56,900 nucleotides of DNA from CTSOIL-112 sp049291875 (GCA_049291875.1 JBATQE010000042.1:1-56900); one strand, 5' to 3'; positions 13,993 through 22,415 are shown, numbered from the stretch's first letter. The notes: generated by a model not told the origin, from the letters alone. A program made the numbers and translations.

Positions 13993-14292
13993 ATGCCCAA
14001 TCAACGCTACACATACACAGGGCCGAACTCGGCTATCACCGTTAAAACCGATGACAACGCTACCCGCGACGTCATGCTTTGGCACAAGACCGAAGTCGAA
14101 TTGCCGGACGACGACGAACACGTCGTGGTGATGGTCGAAATGGGCTACTTGACTGCGATTAGCAACGCCGTTGCACCGTCACAACAGGCAGAGCCTGCGG
14201 CAGTTGTCACCGATCCTCCGGCAGTTGTGACCGAGCCACCGGCAGGTACAGGCGAGACTCCGGCAGTCACGCCCAAATCCAAAAACAAGTAA
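13993..14292 (+). CDS. Small phage protein with Pro/Thr-rich tail (gp38 position)
   Basis: The 99-aa protein has a short folded part (about 1-58, RYTYTGPNSAITVKTDD...DVMLWHKTEVELPDDDEHVVVMVEMGYL) and an imperfectly repeated Pro-rich tail (AAVVTDPPAVVTEPPAG) ending in Lys. It lies between gp37 and the tail sheath, the place of Mu gp38, a small protein of unknown role. The ATG at 13993 follows ATAGGAGCCATC. I recognise the position more than the sequence. Confidence 0.65.
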   Translation: MPNQRYTYTGPNSAITVKTDDNATRDVMLWHKTEVELPDDDEHVVVMVEMGYLTAISNAVAPSQQAEPAAVVTDPPAVVTEPPAGTGETPAVTPKSKNK

Positions 14293-14339
14293 GCAAGCCC
14301 TCCCCACAGCAGATTTTGAATAAACAATAGGAGTACAAC

Positions 14340-15779
14340 ATGGCAGGATTTTTACACGGCGTGGAGACCTTCGAGAAGCAAAAAGGTTCCGTCCCCGTCA
14401 ATTTCGTTCCAACCGCCGTAGTCGGTATTACCGGCGTGGCACTCGAAGGAAAAGTGAACGAGCCGATTCTGATCACGTCTGAAAAAGACTTTGCGCAATT
14501 CGGCGTGGACAAAGTAGGTACGACCATTCTCGATGCGCTGACCAATGGGTTCAAGCAAAAGTCCACCGTTTGTATCGTGATCAACGTTCTGGATCCGTCG
14601 GTGCATAAAACCTCCGTCACCGACGAAATCGTGACAGTGCAGATTGACGGTTCGTTCAAACTGGCCAATCCAGCGGTCACGGGCGTATCGGTCAAATCCA
14701 GCACGGGTACGGCCATCGCCGCGACTGAATACACGCTCAATGCCAGCACGGGTGTGGGCGCTCGTGTCGCCACCAGCTCGGCTATCGCCGCATCCACCGC
14801 CAGTGTAACGACTACACTCAAAGTATCATACACCTACGCCGACCCGAGCAAAGTTACTGCATCGGACATCATCGGTGGCATCACATTGGCCGGTAAGCGC
14901 ACGGGCATGAAAGCCCTGCGCGACTCATACGCTTTGTTCGGATTCTTCCCGAAATTGTTGATTGCGCCGGTATTTTCCTCGCTCAACAGTGTGTCCGTGG
15001 AAAACACGGCAATGGCACACAGCATCAAAGCCATCGCATTTAATGACGCACCCGCAGGCATTACGCCACAGCAGGCCATCACTGGCCGTGGCGCACTCGG
15101 CACGATTAACTTCAACACCTCGTCCGACCGCACCGGCCTATGCTATCCGCAGGTCAAAGTGTTTGACACCACGGCCAACGTCGAGAGCCTGTATCCGCTG
15201 TCGGTCAAAGTCGCTTTTGAGTATGCCAAAGTTGACCAAGAAAAAGGCTTCTGGTGGTCTGCATCAAATCAAGAAATTCGCGGCATCACCGGTATGGAGC
15301 GCCCGATTGACGCCATGATTAACGACCCTAACTCTGAGGCCAATTTGCTCAACGCGGCAGGCATCATCACGATTTTCAACAGCTACGGTACGGGTATGCG
15401 CATCTGGGGCAACCGCTCGGCGGCATTCCCTGCATCGACAGACCCGACCACCTTCATCTGCGTGCGTCGCACCGCCGACGTGATCGAAGAGTCAATGGAG
15501 TACGCAACCCTGCAGTTCATTGACCGGCCACTGGATTCGGCAACGATTGACGCGATTATCGAAACGGGCAACGGTTTCATGCGCAAACTCATTGGCATGG
15601 GTGCGGTGATTAACGGTCGTGTGTGGTTTGACAAAACCCTCAATACTAAAGAGGAATTGGCAAATGGCCACCTGACCTTGTGCTACGACTTCATGCCGCC
15701 AACCGCGACCGAGCGCGTGACCTACATCGTCAATATCAACACCAATTATTTGGCCGATTTGTACAAGCAAGCCGCGTAA
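14340..15779 (+). CDS. Contractile tail sheath protein, Mu gpL-like
   Basis: The 479-aa protein begins MAGFLHGVETFEKQKGSVPV and has the sheath fold segments VVGITGVALEGKVNEPILITSEKDFAQFG, FGFFPKLLIAPVFSS, the Trp-rich FWWSASNQEIRGITGMERPI and a C-terminal domain with TFICVRRTADVIEESMEYATLQFIDRPLDSATIDAII. It forms the contractile outer tube of the myovirus tail. A Thr/Ser/Ala-rich beta region (about 98-180) is inserted after the first sheath domain, probably a surface-exposed ornament. AATAGGAGTACAAC precedes the ATG. Confidence 0.94.
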   Translation: MAGFLHGVETFEKQKGSVPVNFVPTAVVGITGVALEGKVNEPILITSEKDFAQFGVDKVGTTILDALTNGFKQKSTVCIVINVLDPSVHKTSVTDEIVTVQIDGSFKLANPAVTGVSVKSSTGTAIAATEYTLNASTGVGARVATSSAIAASTASVTTTLKVSYTYADPSKVTASDIIGGITLAGKRTGMKALRDSYALFGFFPKLLIAPVFSSLNSVSVENTAMAHSIKAIAFNDAPAGITPQQAITGRGALGTINFNTSSDRTGLCYPQVKVFDTTANVESLYPLSVKVAFEYAKVDQEKGFWWSASNQEIRGITGMERPIDAMINDPNSEANLLNAAGIITIFNSYGTGMRIWGNRSAAFPASTDPTTFICVRRTADVIEESMEYATLQFIDRPLDSATIDAIIETGNGFMRKLIGMGAVINGRVWFDKTLNTKEELANGHLTLCYDFMPPTATERVTYIVNINTNYLADLYKQAA

Positions 15780-15794
15780 TTACAACAATCAATC

Positions 15795-15817
15795 GGGCGT
15801 GGCCATGACCACGTCCC
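15795..15817. repeat. Hairpin between sheath and tube genes
   Basis: GGGCGTGG (15795-15802) pairs with CCACGTCC (15809-15816, one G-T pair) around CCATGA. It is followed by CCCTCCCCACAGCA (15815-15828), a 14-mer that also occurs before the sheath gene (14298-14311). No T-run follows. It may adjust or stabilise the sheath-tube message. Confidence 0.5.
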
Positions 15818-15842
15818 TCCCCACAGCATAGGAGTATTACAA

Positions 15843-16367
15843 ATGTCTCAAATCAAACTGAAACGAGTCACCAATGCCAATGTTTATGTCAACGGCAATT
15901 GCTTACTCGGTCGTGCGGATGAGGTCAAGTTGCCCGACATCAGCACGCTGATGACCGAACACAAAGCCCTCGGCATGATCGGCAAAATCGAATTGCCATC
16001 AGGCTTTGACAAGATGGAAGGTGAAATCAAATGGAACAGCTTTCACGATGACGTGATGTTGCAAGTGTCCAACCCGTTCAAGATGGTCACATTGATGATC
16101 CGCTCGGACGTTGAGGAGTACAACGCGCAGGAAGGCCGCTATTCGCAAAAAGCGCTGGTGACGCAACTGAACGTGATGTTTAAGAAAAACGCCCTCGGCA
16201 CCTTCAAGCAAAACGACAACGCCGAATTTCCATCGAACTTTACCTGCTACTACGCCAAGCAGATGTACGACGGCAAAGACATCATTGAGATTGACGTGCT
16301 GGCCAATATCTACAGCGTCGGCGGCGTTGACCAGCTCGATGTCTACCGCAACAACATTGGCGGCTAA
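15843..16367 (+). CDS. Major tail tube protein, P2 FII/Mu gpM-like
   Basis: This 174-aa protein forms the inner tube inside the sheath. It matches the P2 FII family: NANVYVNGNCLLGRADEVKLPDI, KALGMIGKIELPSGFDKMEGEIKWNS, then the strand-rich C-terminus ending VGGVDQLDVYRNNIGG. The length is normal. AGGAGTATTACAA precedes the ATG. It directly follows the sheath gene, the invariant order of contractile phages. Confidence 0.93.
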   Translation: MSQIKLKRVTNANVYVNGNCLLGRADEVKLPDISTLMTEHKALGMIGKIELPSGFDKMEGEIKWNSFHDDVMLQVSNPFKMVTLMIRSDVEEYNAQEGRYSQKALVTQLNVMFKKNALGTFKQNDNAEFPSNFTCYYAKQMYDGKDIIEIDVLANIYSVGGVDQLDVYRNNIGG

Positions 16368-16378
16368 TCGCATCAACC

Positions 16379-16404
16379 GTAGGGCGCGAGGCCGCGCCCA
16401 CTAC
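16379..16404. repeat. REP-like palindrome (GTAGGGCGCG type)
   Basis: GGGCGCG (16382-16388) and CGCGCCC (16393-16399) pair around AGGC, within GTAGGGCGCG...CCACTAC. The same GTAGGG-GCGC style recurs at 33657-33734 in the host region. Confidence 0.6.
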
Positions 16405-16426
16405 TGAATACTTTTGAAAGCAAAAA

Positions 16427-16735
16427 ATGACAACCGAAATCATCAAACTGGACTACCCATTCACCATCGCAGGTAAAACCGTCACCGAGCTAACGGTGCG
16501 CCGTCCGAAGGTCAAAGACTTACGCCTCGCCTCGCGCTATGGCTCAACACCTGCGGAACAAGAGGTGGGTTTATTGTCCTCATTAACCGGCTGTGTGCCA
16601 GAGGATATGGACGAAATGGACGCCGCGGACTACGGAAAATTGCAGAGCCGATTTCGCGATATGGTTGAGCCTACTGCCACACCTGATGCTCATGTCGGGG
16701 ATGTTGGCGCGGAAGTTCAAGTTCCAGCCGAGTGA
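16427..16735 (+). CDS. Tail assembly chaperone, gpE-like (zero-frame product)
   Basis: The 102-aa protein (IKLDYPFTIAGKTVTELTVRRPKVKDLRLAS...LLSSLTGCVPEDMDEMDAADYGKLQ) is a tail assembly chaperone of the P2 gpE/Mu gp41 type, which coats the tape measure during tail assembly. It ends at a TGA at 16733. An overlapping +1 frame continues with the typical gpE' sequence, so a frameshifted longer form is expected. It lies between the tube and tape measure genes as usual. The ATG follows TTGAAAGCAAAAA, a weak ribosome binding site. Confidence 0.88.
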   Translation: MTTEIIKLDYPFTIAGKTVTELTVRRPKVKDLRLASRYGSTPAEQEVGLLSSLTGCVPEDMDEMDAADYGKLQSRFRDMVEPTATPDAHVGDVGAEVQVPAE

Positions 16736-16832
16736 AATCGGTGAATTGGATGTAGAAGAGTTTTTGGATTGGGTGAATGAAGGCAAGCGGCAAAACGAAC
16801 AAGACAGCGCGGTAATGAGCGGAACAACTTAG
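16692..16832 (+). CDS. gpE' extension reached by programmed frameshift
   Basis: In the +1 frame relative to gpE, codons read LARKFKFQPSEIGELDVEEFLDWVNEGKRQNEQ, the short conserved gpE' extension seen in P2/Mu-like phages. There is no Shine-Dalgarno for an independent start, so it is most likely made as a gpE-gpE' fusion. At 16694-16700 the zero-frame codons GTC GGG are followed by G; a glycine tRNA could slip from GGG to the overlapping GGG, shifting +1 into this frame. The two frames overlap for well over 100 nt, so other shift points remain possible. Confidence 0.75.
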   Translation: MSGMLARKFKFQPSEIGELDVEEFLDWVNEGKRQNEQDSAVMSGTT

Positions 16833-16835
16833 TGT

Positions 16836-17075
16836 TTATTTGTTTTGAGACATATGCACAACTGCTGAAATCACAGTAGCCAAAGGCGTTAACAAGCCAA
16901 TCCAAAGCGGCAAAGTCAATAGATAAAGCAATAGCAAGACAAGGCTACCGCTGATGCCATTGACTTTGTAGCCAACCATCATGGCGGCAATCGCCAACAC
17001 ACCACAAAAGAAAATGCTCAGTAACCAATAAACATCGGTACTGTCAAATGTGGGTGCTGAAGTTTTAGTATCCAT
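16836..17075 (-). CDS. Small membrane protein on opposite strand (moron candidate)
   Basis: A 79-aa frame on the minus strand fills the gap between the tail chaperone and tape measure genes. From the ATG at 17075 it reads MDTKTSAPTFDSTDVYWLLSIFF..., with hydrophobic segments at about 15-36 and 43-75 (GSLVLLLLYLLTLPLWIGLLTPLATVISAVVHM). A TTG at 17102 is an alternative start. The plus strand of the gap holds nothing. Orientation against all late genes and membrane character suggest an independently expressed cargo gene, perhaps for superinfection exclusion; that is inference. No family recognised. Confidence 0.55.
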   Translation of the reverse strand: MDTKTSAPTFDSTDVYWLLSIFFCGVLAIAAMMVGYKVNGISGSLVLLLLYLLTLPLWIGLLTPLATVISAVVHMSQNK

Positions 17076-17093
17076 TTTCACGGGGTTTGCCTT

Positions 17094-19802
17094 ATGGCTC
17101 AAAACGCAACTTTATCCATCATCATCGGCGCAACCGTTGCGGGTGGTTTTTTTGGTACACTCACTGATACCAAGCGCTTAATCCAAAGTATAGGCAATGT
17201 CTCGGACGAAATCAATAAAAAGCAGAAAAACCTGTTGTCCGAAATCCAATCAGGATTCAAACGCGCCGATGGCAGTGCTGCCGCACTCATTCAAAGATAC
17301 AAACAACTCAAAACCTCTTTAACGGACATCGGAGCTAAAAAAGTTCGTCTGGGTGAAATTGGGGTTTTGGAACAAAATAATCGAGAGCATCGTTCTCAAC
17401 TGCGTTCCCAAATCATGGGGACTGCTGGATTCGGCCTGCCATTTTTGGCCAGCGGCAAAATAGCCGCAGGCTTTGAAGATAAAGTCAAGGACATTGCGAT
17501 TACAGCGAACGCCACGCGAGAGGCTGAGGTTGAGTTGGGTTCGGCTATTCGTGAGGTCGCTAAACGCTACAATCAGCAAGCCGACGTGGTGGCTGAAGGT
17601 GTGGGTGTTTTGGTTGCCAATGGTGCATCGCTGAAAGAGGCTCAGAATCAAGCCGGATTATTGTCCGAATTCGCCACCGCCACCCGAACCAATATGACCG
17701 ATGCAGCGCGGATGAATCAGGCATTTAGCGACTTGGGTATTAACGCCAATGCCTACGGCGGTGGAGAAAAAGGCCGACAATTGGCCGAGCAAAATATGCG
17801 CTTGGCATTCAATCAAGCCACCTCAGCAGGTAAGATGGGCAGCTTCGAAACACGCGACATGGCCAAATGGTTTCCAACGCTGGGCGGTATGATGAAATCG
17901 CTTGGCGTGACCGGCAATGATGCAGTGGTTAGCTTGGCCAGCCGTTTGCAAATTTCGCGGGCAACTGCAGGCAACAACGATGAGGCCGCCAATAATTTCA
18001 AAAACTTTCTGGCCAAACTCACCAGCTCTGATACTGTTAACGACTTTAAGAAAAAAGCCGGTGTCGATTTAATCGCCAAGATGCAAGCGGATGCGCGTAA
18101 AGGGCTTGACCCAATTTCATCCGGTGTGGGTGCGGTGATGGCGCATATGCAGAAAAGCGCACCGCAAGCGGCAGAACAACTGAAAAAATTATCGGTTGAA
18201 TTAGCCAGTATCAAAGACCCAGCAGAACGCGCTCAGTTGATGGAAAAGCGTAAAACCATGATTGAATCGCTGGGACAGCGAGCGGGTATGGGCGATTTGT
18301 TCCAAGACCAGCAAGCGGTCATGTATCTGCTGGCTGAACTGCAAAACCAAGAGAAGCTAAAGGACATTCAAAGCAAGGTATCCACCGGTAAAACCGAGCA
18401 AGGTCAAGACGTCATCAAAACCGATTTTAACCGCCGTATGGAAGGTGCGAGTGAAAAAGGCAAAGCCATGATGATTGCGTTCAAGGACTTGGGCATTGTG
18501 GTGGGCAATGCGGTATTGCCGTTTTTCACCACGCTTGCAAGTACCATCACGCCACTGGTTGCCGGATTTGCCAATTTCCTTGCGATTCACCCAACCTTTG
18601 CTAAAGGCTTGTTGACCATAGTCGCGGGTTTGGGTGCGTTCAGAATGGGTATGCTGTTGGCTCGCTATGGACTGTCTTTGTTGACCAGTGGCTTGCTCAA
18701 TGTGGAAAAGCTGAAAATTGGCTGGGACTTGTTCAAGTTGATGCGCTTGGGCGAAATCTCAAAAATGTCTGCACTGCTGCGTTATTTCGGCATGAGTGCG
18801 GCCGGTGCAGATAAATTGGCGGGAAGCCTCGGCAAGGTCGGTGGAGCGGTCAAGAGGTTTGCCGGTACAAAACTGGGTAAAGGTCTGGGTGTAGCCGCTG
18901 GTGCATACGGCCTCTATGATTTGACCAAGCGCGACCTCAACGCCGGTGAAAAAAACCAAGGCTTTATGACCAAAGCCCGCTCGTATGGTCAGGGCGCACT
19001 ATCCGGCGCCATGATCGGCATGGCATTCGGGCCGATTGGCGCGGCCATCGGTGCGGCCTTGGGTCTGGCTTATACCTTCGTGGTGCGTAATTGGGACAAA
19101 ATACGCAACACAACGGTGCAAAAAGTTACTGCCATTGGCCAGTTAATCACCAAAGGATGGGCAAGCATTAAAGCGACGACCATCGCCAAAATTGGCGAAC
19201 TCAAAACGGGAATTATCAATCGGTTCACTGCCGTAACCGTTTGGTTTGGCGCTTTACCGAGCAAGTTTGCCCAGTTTGGCAAAGATATGATTAACGGGCT
19301 GATCAATGGCATTGGCAGCATGACCGACAGCGTGCTGGCCAAAATCGCAGCACTGGGCGAATCCATTAAAAACAAATTCAAAGCCGTCCTCGGCATTGCC
19401 TCGCCGTCCAAAGTGTTTAAAGGTTTTGGTGGCTGGATGATGGAGGGCTTGGGTATTGGTATTGATGGCCAGACGCAATCAGTTGTCGGTAAAATCGGTC
19501 AGTTGGCACGCAATCTGGGAGGCGCATTTGTGCCGAATCTTCGTCTGCCGACTGCGCCAACGCAAGCGATTCGCGCGGCCATCGACAAGGCTAAATCCGG
19601 CATTCTGGGTACGGGTAATACCGGTGTGGTGTCCGCCAAAAATGGCGGTGTGCATATTACTTTCAGCCCACAAATCACCATCCAAGGTGGCGCTGGCCAG
19701 AATATAGAACAGCAGGCACAAAAAGGCTTGCAGTGGTCACTGCGCGAACTGGAGAGCATGATCAACCGCATTGCCGAAGACAAACTCAGAAAGGCATTCT
19801 AA
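17094..19802 (+). CDS. Tail tape measure protein
   Basis: At 902 aa this is the longest phage gene, with the composition of TP901-type tape measures. It has helical N-terminal segments, ANATREAEVELGSAIREVAKRYNQQADVVAEGVGVLVANGASLKEA, then hydrophobic stretches (about 465-495, 505-530 and 638-660, GAMIGMAFGPIGAAIGAALGLAY) and a C-terminal GLINGIGSMTDSVLAKIAALGESIKNKFKAVLGIASPSKVFKGFGGWMMEGLGIGI, the SPSKVF signature found near the end of many tape measures. It sets tail length and is ejected with the DNA. The message begins after the gpE/E' pair and the opposite-strand insertion. Confidence 0.92.
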   Translation: MAQNATLSIIIGATVAGGFFGTLTDTKRLIQSIGNVSDEINKKQKNLLSEIQSGFKRADGSAAALIQRYKQLKTSLTDIGAKKVRLGEIGVLEQNNREHRSQLRSQIMGTAGFGLPFLASGKIAAGFEDKVKDIAITANATREAEVELGSAIREVAKRYNQQADVVAEGVGVLVANGASLKEAQNQAGLLSEFATATRTNMTDAARMNQAFSDLGINANAYGGGEKGRQLAEQNMRLAFNQATSAGKMGSFETRDMAKWFPTLGGMMKSLGVTGNDAVVSLASRLQISRATAGNNDEAANNFKNFLAKLTSSDTVNDFKKKAGVDLIAKMQADARKGLDPISSGVGAVMAHMQKSAPQAAEQLKKLSVELASIKDPAERAQLMEKRKTMIESLGQRAGMGDLFQDQQAVMYLLAELQNQEKLKDIQSKVSTGKTEQGQDVIKTDFNRRMEGASEKGKAMMIAFKDLGIVVGNAVLPFFTTLASTITPLVAGFANFLAIHPTFAKGLLTIVAGLGAFRMGMLLARYGLSLLTSGLLNVEKLKIGWDLFKLMRLGEISKMSALLRYFGMSAAGADKLAGSLGKVGGAVKRFAGTKLGKGLGVAAGAYGLYDLTKRDLNAGEKNQGFMTKARSYGQGALSGAMIGMAFGPIGAAIGAALGLAYTFVVRNWDKIRNTTVQKVTAIGQLITKGWASIKATTIAKIGELKTGIINRFTAVTVWFGALPSKFAQFGKDMINGLINGIGSMTDSVLAKIAALGESIKNKFKAVLGIASPSKVFKGFGGWMMEGLGIGIDGQTQSVVGKIGQLARNLGGAFVPNLRLPTAPTQAIRAAIDKAKSGILGTGNTGVVSAKNGGVHITFSPQITIQGGAGQNIEQQAQKGLQWSLRELESMINRIAEDKLRKAF

Positions 19803-20480
19803 ATGGCTTGGCTACCCTCCATCACACTGCCGTCAGCGACCGATGTGGTCAACACCATTGGCCTGACCGTCACACGCCAAATCAACGGCGTGATCATGAG
19901 CAAGCTCAGCGAATTGGCGCGTGGTTTGGGTGTCAACGTCGGCTTCCAATACGTCCTGCTCGGTGATATTTCCTTCGACCTTGTCACCTACCTTGAGGGC
20001 ATAGACGAGTCGTTCGGTGGCGAATACGCCGAGCATGGATTGATTGGTGGTAAGCCGCGCTTGCAAACGGTCGGCGAAAAGTTGGACGAGATGAACTGGC
20101 AGATTGTCCTGCACGCCGGTTACTGTGACGTTGAGGCGGAAATGCTCAAACTGCGTCAAGCGGTCAAAGAGCGCAAAGGCATGGCGCTGGTCTACGCGAA
20201 CGGTGATTGCCGAGGTACATTTGTCCCCGTCGAGGGGGCGATTACCAAAAAGGCCACCATGCGCGACGGCACGGCAATCTGGGCAGAAGCCACGCTCAAG
20301 CTGCGTGAGTTTGTGCCAGAGCCGACATTGGCCGAACAGCCCGCAACTCAGCCTGCCAAGGCCGCGGAAAAATCCGGTAAAAAACCGAGCAAGGCTGGCA
20401 AACACACACCTAAAGCACGTGCCAAATCCAAACCGGCGGTGCGCAAAACACCGCGTGCAATCAATCGGGGGATGCTATGA
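19803..20480 (+). CDS. Tail protein gpU-like
   Basis: Residues about 45-165 match P2 gpU, a tail-completion protein: FQYVLLGDISFDLVTYLEGIDESFGGEYAEHGLIGGKPRLQTVGEKLDEMNWQIVLHAGYCD...LRQAVKERKGMALVYANGDCRGTFVPVEG. The protein carries an extra N-terminal part (MAWLPSITLPSATDVVNTIGLTV...) and an unusual Lys/Pro-rich basic tail of about 45 residues (KSGKKPSKAGKHTPKARAKSKPAVRK). The ATG follows the tape measure stop directly; an ATG at 19896 would give a more typical N-terminus. It overlaps gene X by ATGA. Confidence 0.85.
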   Translation: MAWLPSITLPSATDVVNTIGLTVTRQINGVIMSKLSELARGLGVNVGFQYVLLGDISFDLVTYLEGIDESFGGEYAEHGLIGGKPRLQTVGEKLDEMNWQIVLHAGYCDVEAEMLKLRQAVKERKGMALVYANGDCRGTFVPVEGAITKKATMRDGTAIWAEATLKLREFVPEPTLAEQPATQPAKAAEKSGKKPSKAGKHTPKARAKSKPAVRKTPRAINRGML

Positions 20481-20716
20481 CCGTCATCACCGCCATCGAA
20501 CACATCACCCGCGAGGGCGAGCGTTGGGACAGCATCGCGTGGCACTATTATGGCGACGCCACCGCCTACGGCCGCATCATTGAGGCCAATCCCGACGTCG
20601 ATATGGATACGACTTTGCCGTCCGGTTTGACCCTGCTGATTCCGGTGTTGTCCGAGACCGCCAGTCTTGCGCAAATTGCACAAGCCGATTTGCCACCGTG
20701 GAAACGCGATGTTTGA
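20477..20716 (+). CDS. Tail protein gpX-like (LysM-type)
   Basis: The 79-aa protein matches P2 gpX: EGERWDSIAWHYYGDATAYGRIIEANPDVDMDTTLPSGLTLLIPVL, a LysM-like domain. It is a small tail/baseplate protein encoded between U and D. The start overlaps the U stop (ATGA), and its own end overlaps the D gene by 8 bp. Confidence 0.92.
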   Translation: MTVITAIEHITREGERWDSIAWHYYGDATAYGRIIEANPDVDMDTTLPSGLTLLIPVLSETASLAQIAQADLPPWKRDV

Positions 20717-21785
20717 CTTTGACATTTCCATCCCCTCTCTCGCCAGTTTGCTCGGCTTTGCGCCCGCGCAGGCCGCCACCATGCCGATTCCTGAGCCGGT
20801 CAGCGTGCTTGTCTATCAGGGCAAAAATATCAGTGCAGATATTGCGCCTTACCTCAAACAAATTGAGTACACCGACGCATTAGAGGGCGAGTCCGACAGT
20901 TTGGACATCACGCTGGCCGACCCTGAGCGCAAATGGTCGGACGCTTGGTATCCCGACCACGGCGATAAAATCACCGCATCGATGGGCTACCTCAATGCCG
21001 CGCTCATGCCCTGCGGCGAATTTGAGGTGGACGAGGTCGAGTTGTCCGGCTCGCGCGGTTCGGGTGATGAAGTGGTGATTAAAGCACTCGGCGCAGGTGT
21101 GAGTAGTGCCAAGCGCACCAAGCAAGCCAAAGCGTATGACGCAACCACACTCAAAGGCATCGCCGAAATCATTGCCAAAAAGCACAAACTGATGCTCAAA
21201 GGCAAAATCGAAGACATTAAAATCACCCGCGTCACTCAAGCCTACGAGACCGATTTAGCATTCCTAAAGCGCATTGCCGGTGAGTATGGTTATGCATTTT
21301 CGATGCGCGGCAAAGTGATGAGTTTTTACAAACGCACCGAACTCAAAGACGCCAAAAGCGTAGTGGTCATCACCCGCGAAGACGTCGAGAGCTACCGCTT
21401 CCGAGACAAAACCAACAACATTGTCAAATCAGCAACCGTCGCCTATCACGACCCAAAAACCAAAAAAACCCACAAACATACGGCTAAAGGCAAAAGCGGC
21501 AAGTCCAGCCGCTCAAGCGCGGACGAGCATAAAGTACACGTCCGTGCTGAGAATCCACAGCAAGCGAAACTCAAAGCCGAGGCCGCCGAATCGCGCCACA
21601 ACGAGGATCAAACATCGGCCGAGTTGTCGCTCATCGGCTCACCGGTTTTGATGGCCGGTGTTGCCGTGGTATTGAGCGGTTTTGGCAAATACGACGGCAA
21701 ATACACCATCAATAAATCCCGCCACAGCATCGGCCGTGGCAGTGGTTACACTACCAACATCGAACTCAAACGGGTGCGCGAATAA
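20709..21785 (+). CDS. Baseplate hub protein, P2 gpD-like (late control D)
   Basis: This 358-aa protein is a baseplate hub of the gpD/VgrG-like family: VSVLVYQGKNISADIAPYLKQIEYTDALEGESDSLDITLADPERKWSDAWYPDHGDKITASMGY, then TDLAFLKRIAGEYGYAFSMRGKVMSFYKR and a C-terminal KYDGKYTINKSRHSIGRGSGYTTNIELKRVR. I chose the ATG at 20709 (MFDFDISIPSL), overlapping the X gene, over an upstream in-frame ATG inside X. A basic HDPKTKKTHKHTAKGKSGK loop lies near residue 255. Confidence 0.92.
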   Translation: MFDFDISIPSLASLLGFAPAQAATMPIPEPVSVLVYQGKNISADIAPYLKQIEYTDALEGESDSLDITLADPERKWSDAWYPDHGDKITASMGYLNAALMPCGEFEVDEVELSGSRGSGDEVVIKALGAGVSSAKRTKQAKAYDATTLKGIAEIIAKKHKLMLKGKIEDIKITRVTQAYETDLAFLKRIAGEYGYAFSMRGKVMSFYKRTELKDAKSVVVITREDVESYRFRDKTNNIVKSATVAYHDPKTKKTHKHTAKGKSGKSSRSSADEHKVHVRAENPQQAKLKAEAAESRHNEDQTSAELSLIGSPVLMAGVAVVLSGFGKYDGKYTINKSRHSIGRGSGYTTNIELKRVRE

Positions 21786-21798
21786 TCTGCTACCAACA

Positions 21799-21837
21799 CC
21801 CCTCGCCCGCCTGCGGGAGAGGGGCTGGGGAGAGGGT
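21799..21837. repeat. Dispersed repeat, CCCCTC...GAGAGGGG...GGGAGAGGG type
   Basis: CCCCTCGCCCGCC, TGCGGGAGAGGGG and TGGGGAGAGGG follow one another, a well-known dispersed sequence in beta- and gammaproteobacteria that forms a hairpin (CCCCTC with GAGGGG, GCCCGC with GCGGGA). It sits in the short gap between the D and V genes, so here it has invaded a phage genome. Confidence 0.72.
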
Positions 21838-21843
21838 GAGATA

Positions 21844-22389
21844 ATGAAACAAGGTTACAAAATGCAAAATGACAACATCATCGGCTGTGCCTTTTTGGTC
21901 GGCATCGTGACCGCATCCAAAATCGGCTACGCCAAAGTCCAATTCCCAGACCTCGACGATATGCAAACGCAGTGGCTCGCCATCAACTACGCATTCACGT
22001 TGGGCAAAAAAGAGGCGTATGCACTGGCCGTCGGTACACAGGTGAATTGTCTGATGGACGCCAATTTAGAGGAAGGCACTATCCTCGGCGCACGCTACTC
22101 CGAAGCCGACACCCCACCGACCAGCAACAGTGCGACCTACTTGATGGCGTTCGAGGGCGGCGGCCATTTGGAATTTGACGGCGCTGGTCACGCCATCGTC
22201 AAATCTGCCGACATCACACTGGACGGCAATACCACCGTCACCGGTAATCTAACGGTTGAAAAAGCCCTCACCTACAAAGGCGGTATGTCCGGTTCAGGCG
22301 GTGGCGGTGGCACATCCGCTACCATCAACGGCAATGTGCGTGTGAACGGCAATATGACGGCCTCCGGCACCATTGATGATAATAGTTAA
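21844..22389 (+). CDS. Baseplate spike protein, gpV/Mu gp45-like
   Basis: The protein (181 aa from the ATG at 21844, or 175 aa from the ATG at 21862) has an OB-fold start, IIGCAFLVGIVTASKIGYAKVQFPDLDDMQTQWLAINYAFTLGKKEAYALAVGTQVNCLMD, and a strand-repeat C-terminus (IVKSADITLDGNTTVTGNLTVEKALTYKGGMSGSGGGGGTSATINGNVRVNGNMTASG), as in the P2 gpV/Mu gp45 membrane-piercing spike. A Gly-rich linker interrupts the beta-helix. AAGGTTACAA favours the second ATG. No terminal HxH iron motif is evident. Confidence 0.88.
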   Translation: MKQGYKMQNDNIIGCAFLVGIVTASKIGYAKVQFPDLDDMQTQWLAINYAFTLGKKEAYALAVGTQVNCLMDANLEEGTILGARYSEADTPPTSNSATYLMAFEGGGHLEFDGAGHAIVKSADITLDGNTTVTGNLTVEKALTYKGGMSGSGGGGGTSATINGNVRVNGNMTASGTIDDNS

Positions 22390-22395
22390 TAGCCT

Positions 22396-22415
22396 CTGTC
22401 GCTCTTCGGCGACAG
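22396..22415. other. Hairpin after the spike gene
   Basis: CTGTCGC (22396-22402) and GCGACAG (22409-22415) form a stable 7-bp hairpin with TCTTCG as loop. There is no T-run, so it is more likely an mRNA processing or stabilising structure than a terminator. It opens a ~125-bp gap before two small genes. Confidence 0.45.
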
